Source of the DNA: Chloroflexota bacterium
Lineage (GTDB): Bacteria; Chloroflexota; Dehalococcoidia; Lucifugimonadales; Lucifugimonadaceae
Assembly (NCBI GenBank): GCA_022574675.1
Contig: JACZRO010000012.1
Span: forward strand, 1 to 33,674
DNA: 33,674 nt
Direction of reading: 5' to 3'
Shown: in pieces, positions 7,084 through 15,014 of the stretch
How positions within the stretch are numbered: the stretch's first letter is position 1
How the letters are laid out: every line of letters begins with the position of its first letter
The notes under the pieces: model-generated
The model's input: only the letters and a program-made list of their open reading frames with translations
Told to the model about the DNA's origin: nothing
Databases searched by the model: none
Translations under genes and position numbers: made by a program

Positions 7084-8004
7084 TCAAGGTCGTGTGTAGC
7101 GCCGCAGAGCGTCCAGGTGCTCGTCGTAATCGAACACCGGGTTCAGCAGCAAATGCTCCGCCCCGGCGTCGATGATGGCGTCGATCTGCTCATAACAATG
7201 GTCGGCGGAGCCCCAGATCGACACCCGGGCCGCCATCTCCGGGTTGCCGTAATGGTGCCCGAACCAGTCCGTCAGGCGCCGCTCGGCGCGGTCGGCGTCG
7301 TCGTCGATAGCGACGTAGACCCTTTTCGATACGGGGAAGGTCGCCGGGTCCTTGCCCTCGGCTTCGAGCGCATTACGCAAGACCCCCACGCTCTCCCTGA
7401 AGTCGTCCGCGCTGGAAGAGCCCGCCCCCATCCAGCCGTCGCCATATCTAGCGGCGCGCCGGATCGCCGGCTCCGCCCGCGCGCCGAACCACACCGGGGG
7501 GCGCGGCTTCTGGATCGGCTTCGGCGCCATCGTAGCCCCCGCCATGCGGTACATCTCACCTTCGAAATCCGCGCTCTCGTCCTTCCACAGGGCGTCCATC
7601 ACGCTCAGCGCCTCCAGGAACCGTCGGACCCTGCGTCCCGGCTCTATGCCATACGCTTCGGCGTTCGCATCGCCGCCGCCGAGTCCGACGCCGACGGTCA
7701 GCCGCCCGCCGGACAGCACGTCCAACGTCGCCAGCGTCTTCGCCAGTTGCGGCGGGCTGCGGAGCGGCAGGACGAGGACCGACACGCCCAGGCGCACCGT
7801 ATCCGTCACGGCGGCCAGATAGGACAACAGCGCCAGCGGCTCCAGACTCCGGCTGCTGCCGATGATCCGTTCCTGCACCCAGAGGCTGTCGTAACCCATC
7901 TCCTCGGCGCGCGCCGAGACGTCCCGGATAACGGCCAGGTCGATTCGGCCGTCGGGAAAGACCTGCGGCACGGCGAATCCCGCTCCGGTGAAACCCTGAT
8001 CCAA
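7084..8004 (-). CDS. Luciferase-like monooxygenase, probable F420-dependent oxidoreductase
   Basis: The 306-residue TIM-barrel flavin/F420 enzyme shows ARAEEMGYDSLWVQERI, then VRLGVSVLVLPLRSPPQLAK, LSGGRLTVGVGLGGGDANAE (the glycine-rich core), PRPPVWFGARAEPAIRRAAR and YGDGWMGAG, all standard landmarks of the superfamily's F420-dependent groups. Reaction and substrate are not readable. The chosen start is a TTG at 8004, preceded by GAGGAGG at a five-base spacing; the 79 upstream residues of the open frame are low-complexity and unlike the family. It differs in most positions from the enzyme at 1219-2238. A small operon with the downstream aldo/keto reductase is possible. Confidence 0.9.
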   Translation of the reverse strand: MDQGFTGAGFAVPQVFPDGRIDLAVIRDVSARAEEMGYDSLWVQERIIGSSRSLEPLALLSYLAAVTDTVRLGVSVLVLPLRSPPQLAKTLATLDVLSGGRLTVGVGLGGGDANAEAYGIEPGRRVRRFLEALSVMDALWKDESADFEGEMYRMAGATMAPKPIQKPRPPVWFGARAEPAIRRAARYGDGWMGAGSSSADDFRESVGVLRNALEAEGKDPATFPVSKRVYVAIDDDADRAERRLTDWFGHHYGNPEMAARVSIWGSADHCYEQIDAIIDAGAEHLLLNPVFDYDEHLDALRRYTRP

Positions 8005-8281
8005 TCCGGCCTCCTCTCGCGCCGCTCTGCCCCGGCGCAATATTCTCCGGCCCCGGCATACACCATCAAAGGAACACACACCGGAACGCTTTCTCGAGAA
8101 TCCCGGCCCGACGGCTCCTCCCGATGTCTTCCCTGGCGACTCCCCGGTTGGCGACCGCGACACGAGAACCCGGCCCGGGCGCACGCCGCTGCCTGTTCGG
8201 GCGCAGCTTACCGCGCCTCGGACCGCCGGGCGCCACCGCAACCGCCCGCGTCTGCACTCTCGACGCGCGCGAGCCGGGCGC

Positions 8282-8788
8282 CTACGCCTCGGCTTCAGCG
8301 GAGTCAGGCGTGTTGACCATGAGGAACGCGATCGGTCGCAGCAGCGACGCTATCTCGGACGCAAGATCGTCCGGGGCGCCGCAGTCACGGAGAGCGCACT
8401 CCATGTGCTCGATCCACCTGGCCGCGCCGGCCTCCGTGATCCGGAACCGCGCATGCCGCTGACGTAACTGCCACGGTCCGATCTCGCGAGAGTAGCGCGG
8501 CTCTCCGCCCAGCCACTCCTCAAGGAACAGCTTCTGGCGGGCCCGTCCAACCGCCATGCTTGCCGGAAACACCGGCCGCAACTCCGGATCGGCGTCGATC
8601 CGGTCGTAAAACCGGTCGACGACCTTTTCCACGTTATCGCGGCCGCCCAGCGCCTCAAACAGGCGCCTTCGCGTACCGGGCCCGCCGAGCGCCGGCCCCG
8701 CGTTCAGGGTGGGCAGTCCCCGCGCGACACGTTGCGCTTCCTCGCGTTCCGGCCGTCCTTCAGGCGTCTGGTCAGGCCCTTCAGGCAT
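8282..8788 (-). CDS. Truncated haemoglobin, group II-like
   Basis: The 168-residue protein has a ~40-residue Pro/Gly/Arg-rich N-terminal extension, then a 2-on-2 globin. LFEALGGRDNVEKVVDRFYDRI holds the A/B helices with Tyr61 (B10), followed by DPELRPVFP. RQRHARFRIT carries the proximal His112 (F8) and ARWIEHM the group-II G8 Trp. Group II (trHbO) proteins bind O2 and handle NO or peroxide. The ATG at 8788 has GGAGGGG five bases upstream; an earlier ATG at 8815 lacks a ribosome site. It begins 36 bases after the stop of the acyl-CoA dehydrogenase gene on the same strand, so the two are probably co-transcribed, suggesting oxygen or redox care near a flavoprotein. Confidence 0.88.
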   Translation of the reverse strand: MPEGPDQTPEGRPEREEAQRVARGLPTLNAGPALGGPGTRRRLFEALGGRDNVEKVVDRFYDRIDADPELRPVFPASMAVGRARQKLFLEEWLGGEPRYSREIGPWQLRQRHARFRITEAGAARWIEHMECALRDCGAPDDLASEIASLLRPIAFLMVNTPDSAEAEA

Positions 8789-8824
8789 CTGGGCCCCTCC
8801 GCGGCGGTGCGCCATACCGGCCCA

Positions 8825-9982
8825 TTAGATCGCGTACTGCTTGAGCAGGTTCTTGGCGATCACCAGGCGCTGAATCTCCGAGGTGCCCTCCCCGATGATC
8901 ATGAGCGGCGCGTCGCGGTAGTACCGTTCCAGCGGCAGGTCCTTCACATAACCGTATCCGCCGTGGATGCGCATGGCGTCCAGCGTCACCTCGGCGCACA
9001 TCTCCGACGCGAACAGCTTCGCCATTCCCGCCTCCAGGTCGATACGGGCGCCGCTGTCCTTTTTCGCCGCGGCGTCGTAGGTCATAAGCCGCGCGGCGTG
9101 GATCTTGGTCGCCATGTCGGCCAGCATGTTCTGAATCGTCTGGCGCTGCGCGATCGGCTCGCCGAAGGTCACGCGTTCCTGCGCGTACTTGATGGCCGCC
9201 TCGAACGCGCCGGTGGCGACACCTACGGCGCGGGCCGCGATGTTAATTCGGCCGGTCTCCAGGGCGTCCATCACCTGGTAGAAGCCGCGGCCTTCCTCAT
9301 CACCGAGCATCCGGTCGGCCGCGATCCGGTAGTCGTCGAAAACCAGCTCGGAGGTATCCACACCGCGGTACCCGAGCTTGTTCAGATCGCGCCCGGCCGT
9401 AAAGCCCGGCCCCTTCTCCGCGATGAAGGCGCTGATGCCGCGGTGCTGCGGCTCGATCTCCGTGTCCGTCTTCGCCAGCAGCAGGAAAACGTCGCCCGTG
9501 CGGCCGTTCGTGATAAACAGCTTGTTGCCGTTCACCACGTACTCCTCGCCGTCCTTGACGGCCGTCGTCTGCAACCCGGCGACATCGCTGCCGCCCCCGG
9601 GCTCGGTCAACGCAAGCCCGCCGCGCTTCTTACCGGCCGCCAGCGGCGGCAACCACTCCCTCTTCTGTTCTTCCGAGCCGTACTTTGCGATCGCCGCGGT
9701 GAGGATGGAGTGCGTGCCGATCGGGGCCGTGATCGACATCCAGCCCTTGCAGAGCTCCTCAAATATCATCGCGTAGGTTGTGTAGTCCAGACCCAACCCC
9801 CCGTACTCCTCGGGCACGGTGATGCCGAACAACCCCATCTCGGCCATCTGATCTACGAGCTCGTGGGGATAGGTGTCGTTCTCGTCGTGTTCGGCGGCCT
9901 GCGGGATCACGTCCCGTTGGACGAACTCGCGAACGGTCGCGATTATCTGGCGGCGGGTCTCTTCAAGTTCGGCGGTGGTCAT
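8825..9982 (-). CDS. Acyl-CoA dehydrogenase
   Basis: The 385-residue FAD enzyme oxidises acyl-CoA thioesters to 2-enoyl-CoA and passes electrons to ETF. Family signatures are MGLFGITVPEEYGGLGLDY, LALTEPGGGSDVAG (FAD/substrate binding), LFITNGRTGDVFLLLAKT, RVTFGEPIAQRQTIQNMLAD and the C-terminal IIGEGTSEIQRLVIAKNLL, where Glu365 is the expected catalytic base, as in short- and branched-chain enzymes. Length is standard. The ATG at 9982 has AGGA upstream; the longer frame to 10069 is not family-like. Chain-length preference cannot be read. It is the first gene of a pair with the globin. Confidence 0.95.
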   Translation of the reverse strand: MTTAELEETRRQIIATVREFVQRDVIPQAAEHDENDTYPHELVDQMAEMGLFGITVPEEYGGLGLDYTTYAMIFEELCKGWMSITAPIGTHSILTAAIAKYGSEEQKREWLPPLAAGKKRGGLALTEPGGGSDVAGLQTTAVKDGEEYVVNGNKLFITNGRTGDVFLLLAKTDTEIEPQHRGISAFIAEKGPGFTAGRDLNKLGYRGVDTSELVFDDYRIAADRMLGDEEGRGFYQVMDALETGRINIAARAVGVATGAFEAAIKYAQERVTFGEPIAQRQTIQNMLADMATKIHAARLMTYDAAAKKDSGARIDLEAGMAKLFASEMCAEVTLDAMRIHGGYGYVKDLPLERYYRDAPLMIIGEGTSEIQRLVIAKNLLKQYAI

Positions 9983-10128
9983 TTTTGGTCCTGTTTGCTT
10001 TGGCTGTGTACTGTGGGAATTCGTAACCGGAATTGTGCGATGCAACCGGGCGCGCGGCAAGCTCCCCAACCAGAGACATCAAGGGGGCATCGCGCCGGGG
10101 CGGAACGCACGATAGAATCCCAGGCGTC

Positions 10129-11355
10129 ATGAGCGATGTGGAGCGACTTCTCGCAGGATTCGAGGACGGGACCCTGCTGCGTCCTTCGGTTGACGTCCCA
10201 AACACCGTGGACCTGTCCCGGGCCATCGCGCGGCTCTGCGGCGACGCCAGATATTCCGGGGACGGAGATTCGGCGGACGAAGGTTCCGCACACCAGATCG
10301 CCGCCGTCATCGGGCCGGCGGAACACATCGTGTTCGTCATCGCGGACGGGCTGGGCATGACGCTCCTGGAGACGCTCGGCGGAGACTCGTTCCTGCGACG
10401 ACGCCTGGCACGTGAGTTGCGATCAATCTTCCCGTCTACCACCTCCGCCGCGCTGACCACCCTCGCGACCGGCGCCTGGCCGGCGGAGCACGCCATCACC
10501 GGATGGTGGACCCACCTCACGGAGATCTCAGGCCCGGCGACGATCCTCCCATTTGTTAGCCGCGTCACCGGAGCGCCGCTCGCCGACCACGGCGTGACCG
10601 CCGAAATCGCGTTCCCCCTCCCGTCCCGCGTTTCTTCTTTCGATCGAAGCGCTGTCGGCATCCTCCCCAACGCCCTGTTCCGCAGCGTCTACTCCGGTTA
10701 CTCGCTCGGCCGCGCCATAAGACGGGGCTACGGCTCGATCTCTGACGGCGTAGACCGCGTGCTGGCCCGGCTTCAGAGCGCGACCGGACCGTCATACACG
10801 TACCTGTACCTCCCGCAGATCGACTCCGCAGCGCACACCACCGGCGTCGACGGCGACGCTACCCGTGCAGCGCTGGCCGACGTGAACAGCGGACTGGAAC
10901 GTCTTGCGGGCGAGTTGCCGGGAGCGGCAAAACTCGTCATAACGTCCGACCACGGGCACCTGGACGCCTTTCCTGCGGAGCCGATGTTGATACGGGAGGA
11001 TGACGAGATCGGCCGGATGCTCCGATTTCCGCCGGCCGGGGATGCCCGCGTCAACTACTACCATGTGCGGGAAGACGCGTTCGGCCGGTTCGCTGAAGCA
11101 TTCTCGGAGAGGATGCCGGAGCAGGTGGCCCTCCTCACGCCGGACGAGTTGGAAACCATGGAACTGCTCGGACCCGGCAAACTGTCGGCCCTAACACGGT
11201 CCCGTATCGGCGACTACATCGCCATCTGCATGGACGCCGCAGTATTCGCGTGGGCGCCCGCCGGCGCCGTTGGTCCGGACATGTCGCGGCTCGTCTCGCA
11301 CCACTCCGGCCTGTCCCCGGACGAGATGCGCGTCCCCCTCATCGTTTCCGGGTGA
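10129..11355 (+). CDS. Alkaline-phosphatase-superfamily phosphodiesterase (NPP-like)
   Basis: The 408-residue protein carries the metal-site order of nucleotide pyrophosphatase/phosphodiesterases. Asp73 lies in HIVFVIADGLG; a Thr nucleophile (104/105) lies in IFPSTTSAALTTLATG; then come YLPQIDSAAHTTG, VITSDHGHLD and SHHSGLSPDEMRVPLIV. These place two zinc ions for hydrolysis of phosphodiesters or phosphomonoesters. No signal peptide is seen, so it is probably cytoplasmic. The ATG at 10129 is chosen as the first good start after the divergent gene; the ribosome site is weak (AGG). It is followed 180 bases later by the CheX-like gene. Substrate is unknown. Confidence 0.88.
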   Translation: MSDVERLLAGFEDGTLLRPSVDVPNTVDLSRAIARLCGDARYSGDGDSADEGSAHQIAAVIGPAEHIVFVIADGLGMTLLETLGGDSFLRRRLARELRSIFPSTTSAALTTLATGAWPAEHAITGWWTHLTEISGPATILPFVSRVTGAPLADHGVTAEIAFPLPSRVSSFDRSAVGILPNALFRSVYSGYSLGRAIRRGYGSISDGVDRVLARLQSATGPSYTYLYLPQIDSAAHTTGVDGDATRAALADVNSGLERLAGELPGAAKLVITSDHGHLDAFPAEPMLIREDDEIGRMLRFPPAGDARVNYYHVREDAFGRFAEAFSERMPEQVALLTPDELETMELLGPGKLSALTRSRIGDYIAICMDAAVFAWAPAGAVGPDMSRLVSHHSGLSPDEMRVPLIVSG

Positions 11356-11535
11356 TCCGGGAAACGCCCAATCGCAATTTGCTCATGCCCCGTGGAGGCG
11401 CTGGTCGCGGCGTTGCGGCTTACACAATTTGGCTTTGGAGAGTCTCACGGTGGCGACAGTGCGCCTCGAATGCCAGACTCAGGTTACACGCCCTCAAATC
11501 TTGCCGACCAGCCGCGCCAGGGAGAAGATCGACGT

Positions 11536-12015
11536 ATGCGCCAGGAGTTCGTCAACCCGTTCCTCACCGCGGCCCAGCACGTGTTCAAGGTTGAGCTCGG
11601 GCAAGAGCTTAAATTCGCCGGGGCCAAGATGGCCGATGACACCATGACGAGCGAGGACATCACGGCGTTCATAGGCGTGACCGGCCGGCTGGAGGGCAAC
11701 GTCTTTTACGGGTTCAAGAGGCGTGTCGCACGGGCGATCCTCACCATCATGCTCGGCAGACCCCCGGCCGGCATGGACACGATGGCGCTGTCGGCGCTCG
11801 GCGAACTGGCCAACATGATTACGGGCAACGCCGCCATAGGCCTCGCCGCCGCCGGGTACTCGACAGACCTGACCCCGCCCACGCTGATCCAGCCCAAGGG
11901 CAGCAAGTTCACCACCCTGGGCTGCCCGCAGATCCTCGTCAACCTTGAGAGCGAGTGCGGACCCTTCCCTGTCCGAATCAGCCTGCGAGAGAACGAGCAG
12001 CAGCTGGCCGCCTGA
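11536..12015 (+). CDS. CheX-like chemotaxis phosphatase-family protein
   Basis: The 159-residue protein starts MRQEFVNPFLTAAQHVF, typical of CheX/DUF3334-like proteins. The single active-site helix shows the E-x-x-N pair in LSALGELANMITGNAAIGL (Glu90, Asn93). In CheX this pair dephosphorylates a phosphorylated receiver such as CheY-P. GGAGAAG lies eight bases before the ATG at 11536. No other chemotaxis or receiver gene is present, so it may act on a receiver of another pathway, perhaps with the orphan histidine kinase system at 2756-4234 (inference only). Codon use matches its neighbours. Confidence 0.85.
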   Translation: MRQEFVNPFLTAAQHVFKVELGQELKFAGAKMADDTMTSEDITAFIGVTGRLEGNVFYGFKRRVARAILTIMLGRPPAGMDTMALSALGELANMITGNAAIGLAAAGYSTDLTPPTLIQPKGSKFTTLGCPQILVNLESECGPFPVRISLRENEQQLAA

Positions 12016-12160
12016 CCGCGACGCAACTCGATTTTTGCTCCCCCGACCGCCTCGCCAGCCTGGCGTAGCGGCGGTATCCTCCGGGTCTCCGGCCGATCAA
12101 GTGCGCGCCCTGGACGCGCCGGTCGCCACCCGGAGAGCAGAGAGAGCCGACGGTGGACAC

Positions 12161-12658
12161 ATGGAAGACTCGCCGGGCGCGCCCGCACGCACGCCCAGCC
12201 TCAAACTAGGGCCAGGGCCGGACGAACATGCTGCGGACCGGGAACGCTTCATCGCCACGGCCGCACGGCTCGCGGCAGAGGTCTACGACTTCCACGACCG
12301 ATGGGCGCTCAAGACAGGCACGCCCCTCGAGGTGATGCGCCGGCGCATGCCCATGCTCGATGAGGAGGTCCGAGAGCTGCGGGCAGAGGTCGACCGGCCG
12401 GCGCCCGGGTTTGACGAGGCGGCGATGTCAGAAGAGGCGGCGGACGTGCTATTCGTCGCCCTGGGGCATATGGAGCAACTCGGCGCGGCCGGGCTGGCGG
12501 GGATGGACGCCGTCACCGCCAAGAACATCGCAAAGACCACCAGATCACATTCCCTGCATCCCGAGACCGGCAAGGTGACACGCCGAAATCGGCCCGAACA
12601 GAATCCCCAAAAGATTCAGGCGAGGAATCATCAGAAGGGTCAAGAGCGCCCGTCATGA
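12161..12658 (+). CDS. MazG-like nucleotide pyrophosphohydrolase
   Basis: The 165-residue protein has the all-alpha NTP pyrophosphatase motif: EEVRE (Glu68/69 to Glu72) in MPMLDEEVRELRAEV, followed by EEAAD (Glu92, Asp95) in MSEEAADVLFVALGHM. It then has KNIAKTTRSH and a Lys/Arg/Gln-rich tail. Such enzymes cleave (d)NTPs to (d)NMP and PPi with Mg2+, often clearing damaged nucleotides. The ATG at 12161 follows GGTGG; the open frame extends upstream without family signal. Its TGA (12656-12658) overlaps the ATG of the enolase gene as ATGA, so the two are translationally coupled, though their functions are not obviously related. Confidence 0.85.
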   Translation: MEDSPGAPARTPSLKLGPGPDEHAADRERFIATAARLAAEVYDFHDRWALKTGTPLEVMRRRMPMLDEEVRELRAEVDRPAPGFDEAAMSEEAADVLFVALGHMEQLGAAGLAGMDAVTAKNIAKTTRSHSLHPETGKVTRRNRPEQNPQKIQARNHQKGQERPS

Positions 12659-13800
12659 AGATCACCGGGATCAAGACGTTCGAGATCGACCCGGGAGAGA
12701 TCGTTGGCCCCGGCCGGACATGGCTTTTCGTGCGCGTCGACACGGACGAGGGGATCAGCGGCTGGGGCGAGGCGACCAACTCGGGCGCGGGCTCGAACAC
12801 GCTGATCGGCGCCGCACTGGACCTCGTGACGCCGGACCTGGTCGGCGAGGACCCGGCGGACATCGAGCGCATCTGGCACAAACTGTTCCGTCGCTTCAGC
12901 TACCTGGGATCACGCGGCCTGCCGACGGCGATGACGGCGGGCATCGACATCGCCCTGTGGGACATAAAGGGGAAGGCCACCGGACGCCCGGTATATGACC
13001 TGCTTGGCGGCCGCTTTCGCGAAGAGGTCCGCCTGTACGCCAACTCCTGGTTCGAGGGCTGTGAGACTCCGGAAGATTACGCCCGGGCCGCCCGTGAGCG
13101 GGTGCTCGCCGCGGGCCACACCGCCCTGAAGCTGGACCCGTTTCGCGAGATGGCGGCGACGCACCACATGTTTGCAGAGGGACAGATATCGCCGGCCGGC
13201 GAGCAGGAGGGCTACGACATCGTCGCCGCCATACGCGAGGCGGTCGGCCCGGGTCACGAGATCCTGATCGACGCCCACGGCCACTTCAACGTGCCGACGG
13301 CGATCCGCCTCGCCAACAACCTGTTCGAGCAGTCCAACATCGCCTGGTTCGAGGAGCCGGTGCCTCCGGAGTCGTTCGACGCGCTGAAACAGGTCCGCGA
13401 GCGAACCGGCGCCCCGCTCTGCGTCGGCGAGCGGCTTTACACCCGGTACGACTTCGTGCCGCTGTTTCGCGATCGACTGGTGGACTACGTAATGCCGGAC
13501 ACGATCTGGTCCGGCGGCATCTCGGAACTCAAGCGAATCGCATCGATGGCCGAGGCTTACTACATCCCGATCTCGCCGCACGCCGTACCCTCGGGGCCGC
13601 TGGCCCTGATCGCCGGGGCACACGTCATGAGCTCGGTGCCGAACTTCTACCGGCAGGAGCATGGCATGCGCAACATCCCGGTCCAGAACACGCTCCTCTC
13701 GGAGCCGATGGACATCGCCAACGGCGTTATCCGGCTGAACGGCAAGCCCGGGCTGGGCTACGAGATGAACGAGGACGAGCTACTGGCCCGGGCGGTGTAG
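12655..13800 (+). CDS. Enolase-superfamily sugar-acid dehydratase, paralogue 1
   Basis: The 381-residue mandelate racemase/muconate lactonizing-type enzyme shows metal ligands Asp206 (LIDAHGHFN), Glu233 (WFEEPVPPE) and Glu259 (CVGERLYTR). Candidate acid/base residues are His208, His309 (SPHAVPSGP) and Lys159 (LKLDPF). The DAHGH plus late-His arrangement is that of the acid-sugar dehydratases (galactonate dehydratase-like), which abstract the proton alpha to a carboxylate and eliminate water to a 2-keto-3-deoxy acid. Actual substrate is unknown. The start overlaps the MazG-like stop (ATGA). A close paralogue lies at 24723-25886. Confidence 0.92.
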   Translation: MKITGIKTFEIDPGEIVGPGRTWLFVRVDTDEGISGWGEATNSGAGSNTLIGAALDLVTPDLVGEDPADIERIWHKLFRRFSYLGSRGLPTAMTAGIDIALWDIKGKATGRPVYDLLGGRFREEVRLYANSWFEGCETPEDYARAARERVLAAGHTALKLDPFREMAATHHMFAEGQISPAGEQEGYDIVAAIREAVGPGHEILIDAHGHFNVPTAIRLANNLFEQSNIAWFEEPVPPESFDALKQVRERTGAPLCVGERLYTRYDFVPLFRDRLVDYVMPDTIWSGGISELKRIASMAEAYYIPISPHAVPSGPLALIAGAHVMSSVPNFYRQEHGMRNIPVQNTLLSEPMDIANGVIRLNGKPGLGYEMNEDELLARAV

Positions 13801-14167
13801 GGCGCGGGCCGGGACCTGACAGTGCGGCGCGCGACCGGCGCGCTCCCGCCGCGATGTCGTCGCGATCCTCCAGCAGAAGGAGAAGCATCTCCCGTATCGG
13901 CGGCCCGGACAGCCACACGCGCCCGACGAGCCCGCCTCCACTCCCCCGATCACTCACGCCCGGTCGGTTGCATCGTGAAAAAACAGCGGAGAAGTGTTGC
14001 GCCGCCGGTGGGGCGCAGAGTGGCGACGATTCCCGGTCGACTTAATCTCTACATTCACCGCCGTAACGGCATTGATGGTCACGGCGTATGAGGCGGTTGC
14101 GAAATAGGGTCAGAGCCGCTTTGCTATATTTGGCCGGACGGAGCAAAAGGGAGACGAGAAGATAACC
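13801..14167. other. Intergenic, promoter region of the F420 oxidoreductase
   Basis: About 370 bases without a gene. TATATT at 14125-14130 is a candidate -10 for the following gene, but the only -35-like hexamer (TTGCGA, 14097-14102) is too far upstream for a standard promoter. I see no clear terminator for the enolase gene. Confidence 0.35.
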
Positions 14168-14605
14168 ATGAGCGAATACATACCCAGCCCCAGCGATTGG
14201 GTGGCGGAACAGGTAGAACTGTATGAGGGGAGCAACGGCACCCAGGGATTAACCCTGAGAGAGACGGGGTTGCCGGTCATAATCGTGACCAATCGAGGTT
14301 GGAAAACAGGCGCAATCCGTAAGACCCCTCTGATGAGAGTGGTGGACGGGAACAACTACATCCTCGTGGCGTCCAAGGGTGGAGCGCCCGAACATCCATT
14401 TTGGTATCACAACCTGACGGCGGACCCGGACGTCGAAATTCGCGACGAGACAGAAGTACGGTCGATGCGAGTCCGTGAGGTAATGGACCCGGTCGAGAAA
14501 CAGAGACTCTGGAAAATCGCCGTCGCCGCATACCCGCCTTACCAGGAGTACCAGGACAAAACCGATCGCGTGATCCCGGTCTTCATCGCAGAAGCCACCG
14601 GTTAA
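14168..14605 (+). CDS. Ddn-type F420-dependent nitroreductase-family oxidoreductase
   Basis: The 145-residue protein has the split beta-barrel pattern of deazaflavin (F420)-dependent oxidoreductases related to mycobacterial Ddn. Landmarks are LPVIIVTNRGWKTGAIRKTP, then NNYILVASKGGAPEHPFWYHN and LTADPDVEIRDET, and a C-terminal YPPYQEYQDKTDRVIPVFI. Ddn relatives use F420H2 to reduce quinones and nitro compounds. With the luciferase-like enzymes in the window this supports coenzyme F420 use in the host. The start ATG at 14168 has GAGAAG upstream. It is flanked by long non-coding stretches, so probably monocistronic. Confidence 0.92.
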   Translation: MSEYIPSPSDWVAEQVELYEGSNGTQGLTLRETGLPVIIVTNRGWKTGAIRKTPLMRVVDGNNYILVASKGGAPEHPFWYHNLTADPDVEIRDETEVRSMRVREVMDPVEKQRLWKIAVAAYPPYQEYQDKTDRVIPVFIAEATG

Positions 14606-15014
14606 CGAACGCCGCAGGGGGCGCCGCCGCCGGCTGCTGCAACGGACTATCCGCCCCTGGGGGGCGCAAGCCCTCCACACGTGCGTCAGCTCACCGTCAT
14701 CCTGATCCTTCGGCAGAACGACAAGGACCTCGTCGATAGCCTGTGCCGAGATCCTTCGTCGCGACGCTCCCCGGCATGATCGGGAACCGCAGAGACGATC
14801 CGCCGCGCGCCACTGGGCATGGACACCGTTACCCGGACTCAGGGTGTCTATGCGGGCCTACCGGGACGATAGGTAGAACTCACCGTGACCGCTCGCAGTT
14901 GCCGTGATCTTGCCACGGTGCAACTCGAAACCACGACCCGCGGGACGCCACCCGATACCCGCTATGGGTCGAAACCGGTCCGTCTTCGTCCCGTCGTGCC
15001 CGGACTACCTCTTC
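14606..15014. other. Intergenic, no gene seen
   Basis: About 410 bases between the F420 oxidoreductase and the 3' end of the protease gene. A plus-strand open frame enters the protease gene from here, but it is an antisense shadow. I found no convincing terminator, RNA gene or gene remnant. Confidence 0.5.
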
